A stretch of DNA of 50,389 bases from the NCBI GenBank assembly GCA_947574255.1, contig CANPJT010000004.1:1-50389 (forward strand), written 5' to 3'. The first letter of the stretch is position 1. Every line of letters starts with the position of its first letter. The position numbers were made by a program, and so were the translations under genes. This DNA comes from an uncultured Mycoplasmatota bacterium (lineage in GTDB: Bacteria; Bacillota_I; Bacilli_A; RF39; UBA660). Below the pieces are notes generated by a model. The model was given only the letters and a program-made list of their open reading frames with translations, was not told the origin of the DNA and searched no databases. Below, piece by piece: positions 25,625-34,409 of this stretch.

Positions 25625-26750
25625 TGCTATCACCTACTAAATAATTTTTTAAATTAATGTAAGCAGGGCAAATGTAAGTACATAACCCACAGTTAATACA
25701 TTTAACTTTTATACCCTTTTTATAAGCTAACAGAGGATTAGAATTAATCGGGCATATTTCAATACATTTCCCACAATTAATACAATTTTTGGTCTTATTT
25801 TTACTTTTATTCATAATAATTAAACCTTTTAATTCTTTAGTTACTATTAAATCAGCAATATTCATTTTTGTTCCTTGCATTAAACCATTAACATAAACGT
25901 CATAATTATTAATATCTAACTTATAATATGTATTAATTATATCTAATACCTTAACTCCTAATTTAGTATTAATAACTTGTGGATTTTTTAAAGCATCACC
26001 TGTAATAGTGATAAAAGTTTCAAATAAAGGTTTTCGCTTTTTAATGTTATTATATAAAGCAAATACTTCACTAGTTTTTAAATATAAATATGAATCTTTA
26101 ATATTTAATTTTTGGATTAAATTTTGTTCTTGGCCAATTAAATACAAATCTTCAACCAAATTTAATTCAATATTTGTATAAGTTCCTAAAAAATTTGTAT
26201 AAGTCATAATGTTTTCACTATCGATGTTTTTAATACATACGTGAGCTGTACTGCCTGGAAAAATATTTAATAAAACATCTATCGTTTCTAAAATTATTTT
26301 AGTATTTTCTTTTTGAATAAAAACTTCATTTGCAATATAAGGTTCATCATCAATACCACAGATAATAATATGTTTTATATCTAAACTTTTAAATAATTTA
26401 TCTTCAGAAATGTCTTTTAAATCTTGTTTTATTTCTTCTATAGTTAAATTATTTATTTTTTTTCTTGTCGCTATCCTGGAAGCTAGTTTTTCTTGAAAAT
26501 CATTAGCGATAATTAAACACTTTTCTGAACTTTTATCCCACATGATACATTTTTTTATAGCAATAACTCTTCCTGATATAGAAGCATAATACTGATTAAA
26601 TATTAAATCACCTTTTTTAATTTTGCTATTTTTCTTAAAAGTAACTGGATTATTTTTAATAGGAACATAAATAAAATCAGGGTTTAAATAATTTGTTACT
26701 TGACTGTTTAGTTTGATACTATAATCTTTATCAAGACTGATTAACTTCAT
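25617..26750 (-). CDS. RnfC-like iron-sulfur protein
   Basis: 377 residues, soluble. The N-terminal barrel segment (VPIKNNPVTFKKNSKIKKGD) is like the RnfC/Nqo1 entry region. The middle resembles the Rnf/Nuo51 NADH-binding fold, with much of the Gly-rich FMN/NADH loop degraded. The C-terminus has two complete [4Fe-4S] motifs, CINCGKCIEICP and CINCGLCTYICP. Normal RnfC is longer (about 430 residues or more). It forms an operon only with the RnfD-like gene and probably accepts electrons at the membrane. A donor or acceptor cannot be named. AGGTGAAG lies before the ATG. Confidence 0.7.
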   Translation of the reverse strand: MKLISLDKDYSIKLNSQVTNYLNPDFIYVPIKNNPVTFKKNSKIKKGDLIFNQYYASISGRVIAIKKCIMWDKSSEKCLIIANDFQEKLASRIATRKKINNLTIEEIKQDLKDISEDKLFKSLDIKHIIICGIDDEPYIANEVFIQKENTKIILETIDVLLNIFPGSTAHVCIKNIDSENIMTYTNFLGTYTNIELNLVEDLYLIGQEQNLIQKLNIKDSYLYLKTSEVFALYNNIKKRKPLFETFITITGDALKNPQVINTKLGVKVLDIINTYYKLDINNYDVYVNGLMQGTKMNIADLIVTKELKGLIIMNKSKNKTKNCINCGKCIEICPINSNPLLAYKKGIKVKCINCGLCTYICPAYINLKNYLVGDSNE

Positions 26751-26794
26751 GTTACTTCACCTTAGATAATTATACTATAGATTATGTTACTTTT

Positions 26795-28555
26795 CTATTT
26801 AAAATCTTTTAGAAATGTATACAATTTTTCAGCAACATCATGTGGTAATATTTCTTCTAATTCTTCTATAGACGCTTGTTTCATTTTAACTACACTTCCA
26901 AATCTTTTAATAAGTGCTTTTTTTCTTTTGCTTCCAATGCCATATATGTTATCTAATATACTAGAAATACTTCCTTTACTTCTAATGGTTCGATGATAAT
27001 TAATTGTATAGCGATGAACTTCATCTTGCATACGTGTTAAATAATGAAATAAATTACTACTTCGATCTATTTCTTTAATACTTAAATCTTCTAATACTAA
27101 ATCATTAGTTTTATGATGATCATTCTTTTTTAGGCCACAAACCATTATTTTTAAATCTAAATCTTTTAAAGTTTCCTGAACAACTACTACTTGTTTTTCT
27201 CCACCATCGGCAATAATTAGGTCTGGCTTTTCACTTTGTTCTTCTATCACTCGTGAATATCTTCTGAAAATCACTTCTCTCATTGTTCCATAATCATCAT
27301 TTTTATCAATACTTACTTTGAATTTACGGTAATCATTTTTACTAGGACGGCCGTCTTTAAAAACAACCATACCACTAACAGAAAATGATCCGAAAAGATT
27401 GGAATTGTCAAATAAATCAATACGATGCAAATTTTTTAAACCTAATAACTCTTTTAATTCTTCATTAGCACTTTCTGTAATATATTCATCTTTTTTAATA
27501 AGTTCTAATTCATTTTCTAAATTTAATTTACTATTCATATTAGCCATTTCAAGTAACTTTTTCTTAGGACCTCTACTGGGTATGACAAATTTTGTATATA
27601 TTAATCCTTCTAACATTTCTTTATTAATGTCAGCTGAAAATATTATCTCTTTTGGTACTTCATGTCTTGAATAAAACTGTGCGATATAATATTCTAAATC
27701 ATCAGATAGTTCACTAATTATTGGAAAAATATCTGACTTCCCACCAACAAGTTTTCCGTTTCTTAAGAAAAATATTTGAATACTTATATAACCCTTATCG
27801 AAATAATAACCAAAAATATCACGATTTGTTAAATCGTGTAATTCAACTTTTTGCTTATCCATGACAATCTTAATATATTCGAGTTCCTTTTTTATTTCTA
27901 AAGCCATCTCAAAATTTAAAGCATCACTATACTCTGTCATTTTCTTTTCTAAACGAGTCGTTAATATTTTATCATTGCCATTTAAGAAACTAAGAATTTC
28001 ATGTTCCATATTATTTAATTCTGTTTGATTTAAATTTTTACTACAATATCCTAAGCATTCCTTAATATGATAATAAAGGCATAATTCTTTACTTTTCCCT
28101 TCACATTTTTTTAAAGGGTAAATACGATTTAATAGATTTACAATTCGACGCGCAGCATATGCATTTGGATATGGACCAAATAATTTTTTATTGTCTTTTT
28201 TCTTAATATTTAAATATCTAGATACTTTAACACGAGGATAAGGCTTGGAAATATATTCAATATAGGGATAGCTCTTATCATCTTTAAGAAGTATATTATA
28301 TTTGGGGTTAAACTCTTTAATTAGATTGATTTCAATGATAAAAGCTTCTAACTCACTATTTGCAACAATATAAGTAAAATCAGCAATTTCAGAAACCATT
28401 TTAGCTGTTTTACCAGTTTGAACACGATTAAAATAGGAAGAAACACGACGATGTAAATTTTTAGCTTTTCCAACATATATGATTGCTCCATCACTATTTC
28501 GCATTTGGTAGCTTCCTGGTAAATTAGGGACTAAAGCTAATTTATCTTTGAACAT
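26795..28555 (-). CDS. uvrC: Excinuclease ABC subunit C
   Basis: 586 residues. The N-terminal GIY-YIG nuclease domain (LPGSYQMRN, IIYVGKAKNLHRRV), the UVR/UvrB-binding segment near residue 200 (NFEMALEIKKELEYI), the RNase-H-like endonuclease domain (RIDLFDNSNLFGS; PDLIIADGG) and a C-terminal helix-hairpin-helix region are all seen. UvrC makes both incisions in nucleotide excision repair. AGGAGG precedes the ATG. It is on the same strand as the RnfC/D pair, 44 bases upstream, perhaps in one transcript. Confidence 0.95.
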   Translation of the reverse strand: MFKDKLALVPNLPGSYQMRNSDGAIIYVGKAKNLHRRVSSYFNRVQTGKTAKMVSEIADFTYIVANSELEAFIIEINLIKEFNPKYNILLKDDKSYPYIEYISKPYPRVKVSRYLNIKKKDNKKLFGPYPNAYAARRIVNLLNRIYPLKKCEGKSKELCLYYHIKECLGYCSKNLNQTELNNMEHEILSFLNGNDKILTTRLEKKMTEYSDALNFEMALEIKKELEYIKIVMDKQKVELHDLTNRDIFGYYFDKGYISIQIFFLRNGKLVGGKSDIFPIISELSDDLEYYIAQFYSRHEVPKEIIFSADINKEMLEGLIYTKFVIPSRGPKKKLLEMANMNSKLNLENELELIKKDEYITESANEELKELLGLKNLHRIDLFDNSNLFGSFSVSGMVVFKDGRPSKNDYRKFKVSIDKNDDYGTMREVIFRRYSRVIEEQSEKPDLIIADGGEKQVVVVQETLKDLDLKIMVCGLKKNDHHKTNDLVLEDLSIKEIDRSSNLFHYLTRMQDEVHRYTINYHRTIRSKGSISSILDNIYGIGSKRKKALIKRFGSVVKMKQASIEELEEILPHDVAEKLYTFLKDFK

Positions 28556-28762
28556 TACTATTTCCTCCTATCTTAAACATAAAAACTATTGATTTATATA
28601 CTTTCTCATATTACTGGTTTTTAGCGTCTACTTCACATCAAGAAACTATTTGAAATTATTTTTAGAGGGACTAGAAGTGAGGCGGCAATTATGAAAAAAG
28701 AAAATTTTTTTCTTAAATTCTTATTAAAAGTAATTATTTTACAATTAATATAAGAAAAGACG
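28556..28762. other. Intergenic stretch beside the Fic remnant
   Basis: Contains no credible gene. TAGCGTCT (28620-28627) and AGACGCTA (28758-28765) form an 8-bp inverted repeat about 130 bases apart, one arm touching the stop of the Fic fragment; it could mark the ends of an inserted scrap, but may be chance. Confidence 0.3.
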
Positions 28763-28885
28763 CTATGTTTCTGCAAAAGTAATAGTAATACCTTCTAAAT
28801 TTGCGCTTTTATAAATATTATCAATTAATTTTCTTTTAGCGAAGAATATATTATCTTCTTTAGCCATATTATATTTATTTTTCAT
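28763..28885 (-). pseudogene. N-terminal remnant of a Fic-family protein
   Basis: An ATG with a good AGAGGAG site (8 bases upstream) opens a 40-codon frame: MKNKYNMAKEDNIFFAKRKL, then ending KSANLEGITITFAET and a stop. This is the usual beginning of small Fic (AMP/NMP-transferase) proteins, which have KSANLEGIxVTFPET at this place, but the catalytic HxFxxGNGR core is missing. The reading ends in an inverted-repeat arm. Probably a truncated gene; a short expressed peptide cannot be excluded because the start signals are intact. It is immediately downstream of the NUDIX gene in the same direction. Confidence 0.6.
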
Positions 28886-28887
28886 TG

Positions 28888-29448
28888 TTAAACTCCTCTT
28901 GCATTCAATTTATCAATTAATCTTTTGTGAACTGGTCGTATAAAATCAACAATGTTATCTCCTGTTGCTTCTTCAAATGTAATCCATTTAACACCTTTGC
29001 TTTCATCTTCTCTAAATACTAATGCTTCCTTATCATCCGCCTCTAATAAATAAACTACATCTAAATGTGTATGAGCTGGTATATATTTTCCTCTTTTTAT
29101 ATGACCGACAATAGGAGAAGCAGAAATTGCAAAAATAGAATTATCTAATACCTTTGTTTTTAAACCTGTTTCTTCTTCAACTTCACGAATAGCAACAGAC
29201 AATAGATTTTCTTCACCATCAGCATGTCCTCCAGGAAAAATCCAAGCATCATATATATTATGATATACAACAAGCATTTTTGTTCTATCTTTATTTACTA
29301 CAAATGCAGAAGAAGCAAAATGTCCAAATTCATTTTCTCTAGTTAATACATCTTGAAATGTATCAATCCATTTTAATATATATTCTTTAATCTTTTCTTC
29401 AGTTTCATCGAAAGGAACATAATTTTTTATTTGTTCTCTTAAATTCAT
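28888..29448 (-). CDS. NUDIX hydrolase
   Basis: 186 residues. The complete Nudix box (GGHADGE, then REVEEETGL) lies near residues 73-95 and would bind the catalytic Mg. Such enzymes hydrolyse nucleoside diphosphates linked to other groups. The neighbours on the same strand are two nucleoside deoxyribosyltransferase-type proteins (one is sequence-overlapping by 1 base with this start), which suggests nucleotide salvage or house-cleaning. GGGAGG precedes the ATG. The substrate is not determined. Confidence 0.85.
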   Translation of the reverse strand: MNLREQIKNYVPFDETEEKIKEYILKWIDTFQDVLTRENEFGHFASSAFVVNKDRTKMLVVYHNIYDAWIFPGGHADGEENLLSVAIREVEEETGLKTKVLDNSIFAISASPIVGHIKRGKYIPAHTHLDVVYLLEADDKEALVFREDESKGVKWITFEEATGDNIVDFIRPVHKRLIDKLNARGV

Positions 29449-29849
29449 TATTTTTCCTCCCTATAAAGTTTTATCCATCCAAGTTTTAACCATAAATCGA
29501 TTTCTTCGTAACACCCAACCTCATGACTTGGTATTTTAAAAATTATTAGTTCAATATCTTTATTATAAATTAATTTTTGTGATAATCCAAAAAGCAATTC
29601 AGCATATGCTTCATAACCAATATATCCAACTATGCCATTCTTATCTTCATTCATTAAAAACAACATATCAGTTTTAGTAATATTTTCTAAAAATTCAGTA
29701 TGTATATTTGGATATAATTCCATAAATTTTGATTCTTCGATTGCTCTTGGATAATCTAATATTTCATAATCCTTACTTTCAAAAATTTTTAACCATTTAT
29801 TTACCTCTTTTTGAAGTTTAGCACTTCCCGCAATTACTACTTTCTTCAT
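29448..29849 (-). CDS. Nucleoside 2-deoxyribosyltransferase-like fold protein
   Basis: 133 residues from the ATG at 29849, which has TAGGAG 8 bases upstream; the upstream ATG at 29873 lies before that ribosome site. MKKVVIAGSAKLQKEVNKWL, then TDMLFLMN and GYIGYEAYAELLFG, follow the pattern of small Rossmann-like nucleoside-deoxyribosyltransferase/NDT-like proteins (acidic residue in GYEAYAEL). Weak similarity; it could be another nucleotide-binding enzyme. It is the middle gene of a three-gene unit. Confidence 0.5.
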   Translation of the reverse strand: MKKVVIAGSAKLQKEVNKWLKIFESKDYEILDYPRAIEESKFMELYPNIHTEFLENITKTDMLFLMNEDKNGIVGYIGYEAYAELLFGLSQKLIYNKDIELIIFKIPSHEVGCYEEIDLWLKLGWIKLYREEK

Positions 29850-29859
29850 CAAAAATCTC

Positions 29860-30249
29860 CTATTGTAATTCAAGTATCTTCTTTACATTATCTTCAACAT
29901 TTCCAACTAATTGAGTAATTTTTGGCAATTCATAAAAAGCAACAGTATTTTCAATACTAAATTCTTCTTCAGTAGTAGAACATAAAAATATTTTTTTATT
30001 TAGTGCCAAAGCCATTCCTAATTCAATATGTGCACCTCTTCCTCCTGGTAATAACATAATGACAACATCTGCATCAGCAACACCTTGTGATTCTAAGCTT
30101 GCATATTTTATCATATTATCTCTAGATATATCATCACTTATATTTTTGACCCAATTATAAGTTTGTTCCCAACCATTATCATTTAAAACTTTTGCATAAT
30201 CATTTACTAATTCGCAATTTTTCATCCCTGAACCAATATAAAATTTCAT
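29860..30249 (-). CDS. Nucleoside 2-deoxyribosyltransferase family protein
   Basis: 129 residues. MKFYIGSGMKNCE at the start, DVVIMLLPGGRGAHIELGMA in the core, with the catalytic-type Glu in AHIELGMALA, is the NDT family arrangement. The enzymes transfer deoxyribose between bases or hydrolyse nucleosides (and dNMPs, as in RCL). TGGAGG lies before the ATG. It is first of the unit NDT, NDT-like, NUDIX. Confidence 0.8.
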   Translation of the reverse strand: MKFYIGSGMKNCELVNDYAKVLNDNGWEQTYNWVKNISDDISRDNMIKYASLESQGVADADVVIMLLPGGRGAHIELGMALALNKKIFLCSTTEEEFSIENTVAFYELPKITQLVGNVEDNVKKILELQ

Positions 30250-30328
30250 TATAATACCTCCATTTAACTTTTTTCATCATAACATATTTTATTTTAAAAT
30301 AACATAAAAATTGATAGCTTCATGCTCT

Positions 30329-32530
30329 CTAATTTCTTTTTAATCTTAGCGTATTTAATATTACAGTAATACTACTTAAAACCATAGATAAACTAGCTAG
30401 CATCGGATTTATAGAAATTCCAATCGATTTTAATAACCCTGCTGCAATAGGAATCATTAGTATATTATAAAAGAAAGCTAAAAATAAATTTTGTTTAATA
30501 ATCTTAACTGTTCTTTTACTTATATCAATTAAATTTATAATATTATTTAAATTATTATTTGTTAAAATCACATCTGCTGAATTTTTAGCAATGTCTGTAC
30601 CACTATTTACACTAATTCCTATATCAGATAAAGCAAGCGCTGGAGAATCATTAATTCCGTCCCCACACATCATAACAAAGCGCTTTTCTTTTTTTAACTT
30701 TTTAATTATATCAGCTTTATCTTTTGGTATAACATTAGCTATTACTTTTCTTATACCAACTTTTTCTCCAATTCTTTTAGCAGTTTCCTCGTTATCACCT
30801 GTTAATATAATTGGCTCTATTTTTATTTTTATTAACTGACTAATAACTTCACTTGCTTCCTTTATTGGTATATCACTTATTCCAAAAAGAGCTACTATTT
30901 CTTTATTTTTTACCATATATACAATACTATTACCATTTTGTGCCAATAACTTTTCTTTTTCTAAATATTGATTTTTTATCTTTCTCTTTTCTAAAAATTT
31001 CTTATTTCCAAGTAAAATTTCATTATTATCTACTAATCCTTGAATGCCTAAACCAGAATAGTTTTTAAAATTCTTAACATTTAATAATTTCATTTTATTT
31101 TCTTCTATAAATGTTTTAAATGCAGTAGCAATTGGATGCGTTGCTTCTTTTTCCATACTCGCTGCAATCTGAATTAAATCAAAATCTTTTAAATTACTAA
31201 AATTAAATATTTGAGAAATTTTTAATTTACCATAAGTTAAAGTTCCTGTTTTATCAAAGACAATTGTATCTATTTTACCTGCATTTTCTAAAACTTCACT
31301 GCTTTTAATTAATATACCTTGAGAGGCACATAACCCTTCACTCACAATGATTGCAAGAGGTGTAGCTAGCCCTAAACTACAAGGACATGCTACAACTAAA
31401 ATAGTAATAAATGAAGTAAAAGCTTCTTTAAAAGAAAATCCGATTAGGACATATACAATAAATGTTAAAAGAGCAATAATCATTATACTAGGAACAAAAT
31501 AACCCGATACTTTATCTGCTATTGATGCAAGGGGTGCTTTGGTATTTGTAGCATCAATTACCAACTTGACTATTTCAGAGATTGTAGAATCTTTACCTAT
31601 TTTTTCCGCTCTATATTCTAACAAACCATCATAATTAATACTACCTGCTACCACTTTATCCCCAACATGTTTTTCAACTGGTAAACTTTCTCCTGTAATA
31701 AAAGACTCATCTAAATAAGCATTACCAGCTATTATTTCTCCATCAACAGCAATTCTTTCTCCAGATCTCGCGACTAAAATATTTCCTACTTTAATTTCAT
31801 CAATAGTTATTTTTTTAATACCTTCTCCAACTTTTAAATTAGCCATACTAGGCGTAATGCTTACTAATTTTTGTAAAGCTTCTTTAGTCTTATTTTTACT
31901 TTGATAATCAATATATCTTCCTAATTTAACAAAATAGATTACCATTGCAGAAGATTCAAAGTATAAATTCATAACTAGCTCTTTATGTCCAATTAATATT
32001 AAATAAGTATTATATAAACTATATAATAAACTAGCAATTACGCCGATACTTACTAATGTATCCATATTAGGTGTTTTATGAATTAAATTTTTATAACCAT
32101 TTTTTAAAATACCAAAACCATAAATCAAAAAACAAATTGTAATCAAAAATAAGCTAGAAACATAATTTACTGGATTTAGATGAGGATTAAAAAAATGGAT
32201 TATCGGTAAATGAATCATATGCCCCATTGATATATACATAAGAATTAAAGTCAAAATTGTCATAATCATCAAATTTATTTTTTCTTTATAATTAGAATTT
32301 TCTATTTTAATTTCTTTAAATTCTCCTAGACTCTTAAAACCTGCAGCTTGAATATATTTTTCAATTTGTTCTAAATTTACTTTTTCTTCATCGTAAACAA
32401 TAGTTGCATTAGCAAGTACTAAATTAACAAAAATATCTTCAATTCCATTTTGTTTTTTTAAGTATTTTTCTAAACCATTTGAGCAAGCAGAACAAGTCAT
32501 TCCTGCAATTTCTAAAATAATTTTTTGCAT
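30329..32530 (-). CDS. copA: Copper-translocating P1B-type ATPase
   Basis: 733 residues. One N-terminal heavy-metal domain (GMTCSACSNG), eight membrane segments, the transport motif CPCSLGLATP in helix 6, phosphorylation site DKTGTLTYG, and MCGDGINDSPAL in the hinge. The CPC motif and the adjacent CopZ gene indicate Cu(I) export across the membrane. The protein begins 12 bases after copZ and shares its transcript. No CsoR/CopY regulator gene is visible nearby. Confidence 0.95.
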   Translation of the reverse strand: MQKIILEIAGMTCSACSNGLEKYLKKQNGIEDIFVNLVLANATIVYDEEKVNLEQIEKYIQAAGFKSLGEFKEIKIENSNYKEKINLMIMTILTLILMYISMGHMIHLPIIHFFNPHLNPVNYVSSLFLITICFLIYGFGILKNGYKNLIHKTPNMDTLVSIGVIASLLYSLYNTYLILIGHKELVMNLYFESSAMVIYFVKLGRYIDYQSKNKTKEALQKLVSITPSMANLKVGEGIKKITIDEIKVGNILVARSGERIAVDGEIIAGNAYLDESFITGESLPVEKHVGDKVVAGSINYDGLLEYRAEKIGKDSTISEIVKLVIDATNTKAPLASIADKVSGYFVPSIMIIALLTFIVYVLIGFSFKEAFTSFITILVVACPCSLGLATPLAIIVSEGLCASQGILIKSSEVLENAGKIDTIVFDKTGTLTYGKLKISQIFNFSNLKDFDLIQIAASMEKEATHPIATAFKTFIEENKMKLLNVKNFKNYSGLGIQGLVDNNEILLGNKKFLEKRKIKNQYLEKEKLLAQNGNSIVYMVKNKEIVALFGISDIPIKEASEVISQLIKIKIEPIILTGDNEETAKRIGEKVGIRKVIANVIPKDKADIIKKLKKEKRFVMMCGDGINDSPALALSDIGISVNSGTDIAKNSADVILTNNNLNNIINLIDISKRTVKIIKQNLFLAFFYNILMIPIAAGLLKSIGISINPMLASLSMVLSSITVILNTLRLKRN

Positions 32531-32541
32531 TGATAACTATC

Positions 32542-32742
32542 CTAAATAATGTTATACCCTATATCTTCAAGTTTTTCTTTAATTAAATTAACAGATATTT
32601 CTTTATTTAAAGTTACAATCACTAACCCTGTTTTGTAATCTGCAGATACTTCTTCTACTTCTTGAATGTTTTGTAAAACATTTTGAATTCTATTCTCACA
32701 TGCTTTACAAGCCATCCCCTCAACTTTTATTTCGAATTTCAT
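32542..32742 (-). CDS. copZ: Copper chaperone, heavy-metal-associated domain
   Basis: 66 residues from the ATG at 32742; AAGAAGG lies 6 bases upstream, which rules against the upstream ATG at 32763. One ferredoxin-like HMA domain with metal motif GMACKACENR. It hands Cu(I) to CopA, encoded just downstream. It follows the lactate dehydrogenase gene by 13 bases. Confidence 0.9.
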   Translation of the reverse strand: MKFEIKVEGMACKACENRIQNVLQNIQEVEEVSADYKTGLVIVTLNKEISVNLIKEKLEDIGYNII

Positions 32743-32755
32743 AAAAAACCTTCTT

Positions 32756-33676
32756 TCATTCATTACTCTCTTTTAATAAATTTATGGTGTCTTTAATAAC
32801 TTCAATTGATTTTGTTAATTTTTTTGTTTCTTCTTCATTTAAGGGAATAAAAATTTTCTCTTGTACTCCATGACTATTTACAATTGCTGGTGTTGAAATA
32901 CAAACATCATTTTCATTATCATAACTTGATACTGGCAAAATAATATTTTTGTCTTCTAAAATGGCACTCGTAATTCTAACTAAGCACATACCTATTCCAT
33001 AGTAAGTTGCACCTTTCTTTTTGATAATTTCATAAGCAGAGTCCCTAACATCATCTTCTATTTTCTTCATTTCATCGTGATTTAAAAATTCGTTTATATT
33101 TGTTAAAGCGATATTAGCATTACTCCAAGCAACAAATTCAGAGTCGCCGTGTTCCCCTATCACAAATGCTTGGATGTCTTTAGGACAAACTTTTAAATTT
33201 TCACTAATTAAGTATTTTAAACGTGCTGTATCTAAAGTTGTACCTGATCCAATTACTTTGTTTGGCTCTAAATCAGAATATTTTAGTGTTAAATAAGTCA
33301 TAACATCTAAAGGGTTTGTTGCAACTAAAAAAATGCCTTTAAAATTATTTATCATAACATTTGTAATAATTGATTTAAAAATTCGACTATTTTTATGAAT
33401 AAGATCTAATCTAGTTTCTCCAGGATTTTGATTGCTTCCTGCCGCTATTACAACTATCCTAGCATCATTACAATCATTATAATCTCCCACTCTAATATTT
33501 ACTTTAGATGGACTATAAGCAAGACAATGATTTAAATCCATTGCTTCCCCAATAATTCTTTCATTATCAATATCAATAAGAATAAGCTCATCTACATAAG
33601 TATGTTGATTAAGTAATGCATAGGCATAACTCATTCCAACATTTCCACAACCTATTAAAACAACTTTATTTTTCAT
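32756..33676 (-). CDS. ldh: L-lactate dehydrogenase
   Basis: 306 residues. Rossmann LIGCGNVGMSYA at the N-terminus, the substrate-specificity loop GSNQNPGETRLDL (Gln as in lactate rather than malate dehydrogenases), IGEHGDSEFVAW with the proton-relay His, and NPLDVMTYL. It interconverts pyruvate and L-lactate with NAD(H), consistent with a fermenter. AGTGAGGT precedes the ATG. It is upstream of copZ-copA in the same direction; the spacing allows cotranscription. Confidence 0.9.
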   Translation of the reverse strand: MKNKVVLIGCGNVGMSYAYALLNQHTYVDELILIDIDNERIIGEAMDLNHCLAYSPSKVNIRVGDYNDCNDARIVVIAAGSNQNPGETRLDLIHKNSRIFKSIITNVMINNFKGIFLVATNPLDVMTYLTLKYSDLEPNKVIGSGTTLDTARLKYLISENLKVCPKDIQAFVIGEHGDSEFVAWSNANIALTNINEFLNHDEMKKIEDDVRDSAYEIIKKKGATYYGIGMCLVRITSAILEDKNIILPVSSYDNENDVCISTPAIVNSHGVQEKIFIPLNEEETKKLTKSIEVIKDTINLLKESNE

Positions 33677-33742
33677 ATTTTACCTCACTATAAATAGTAT
33701 ATCACAAAAAACTAAATCTAACTCAAATCATTTTGAAATATA

Positions 33743-33771
33743 AAAAGCAGATTTAACATTTAATCTACTTT
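33743..33771 (-). terminator. Intrinsic terminator after the lipoprotein gene
   Basis: Minus strand AAGTAGATT pairs with AATCTGCTT (one G-U), followed by TTTAT. Confidence 0.7.
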
Positions 33772-33787
33772 GCAAAATTTAATTAAC

Positions 33788-34342
33788 TTATCTAAGAGAT
33801 ACAATTGAACATTTGCCTTTCAAGCTATCAGAAAAAGTTGCTCTAAAAGTTTGGCCATCTTTTACCCACATATACATTTTAGAAGTAGAGGATTTAGATT
33901 CTAGATGTCCTTCAATTCCACCAAATTTTTCAACCATTTCTTCATAAGTATAAGTTGTTCCATTTTTTAAATCATTTTGAATATCATAGCAAATTGATAT
34001 TTTAAAATCATCATTGTTTAATTTTTCTTTATCCATAGTAGCTGTAATATTTCCTAAACCATCTTTGTATTCTATTACTATTTTTGTTTTATCTGTTAAT
34101 TGCCAAGTATATGTTTCAATCTCATCTTTTTTCTCCCCTTCGAAACCGATAATTTCATTTACTTCTTCAACATTCATTTTTGGCTCAATAAGGTTAATGC
34201 ACTCCTCAGCTTCACAGTTACCTTTTGATTTTTCTTGTACTTCGTCTTTTACTATATCATTTTCGTTTTGTTTAGTACAACCAGTAGTAATTCCTAAAAC
34301 CAAAATGCCCCCTAAAAAAATAGTTAATAATCTTTTTTTCAT
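33788..34342 (-). CDS. Lipoprotein with two BLIP-like repeats
   Basis: 184 residues. Signal MKKRLLTIFLGGILVLGITTGC with lipobox ITTGC, so the mature protein would be lipid-anchored at the outer face of the membrane. Two related units (MNVEEVNEIIGFEGE, then YTYEEMVEKFGGIEGH) each followed by a YTWQL/YMWVKD strand, as in SmpA/BLIP-type small outer-fold repeats. Two Cys in NCEAEEC may form a disulfide. No specific function. GAGAGG precedes the ATG. Confidence 0.7.
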   Translation of the reverse strand: MKKRLLTIFLGGILVLGITTGCTKQNENDIVKDEVQEKSKGNCEAEECINLIEPKMNVEEVNEIIGFEGEKKDEIETYTWQLTDKTKIVIEYKDGLGNITATMDKEKLNNDDFKISICYDIQNDLKNGTTYTYEEMVEKFGGIEGHLESKSSTSKMYMWVKDGQTFRATFSDSLKGKCSIVSLR

Positions 34343-34409
34343 TCATAATCCTCTCTTTCAATATATAACTATTTACTTATTTAATTATACCACATTTAAC
34401 AAAATGCTT

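Noticed and set aside
28691-28753. A 20-codon frame on the plus strand (MKKENFFLK start)
   Set aside because: Only a poor ribosome site, no similarity, and it runs opposite to the Fic fragment.
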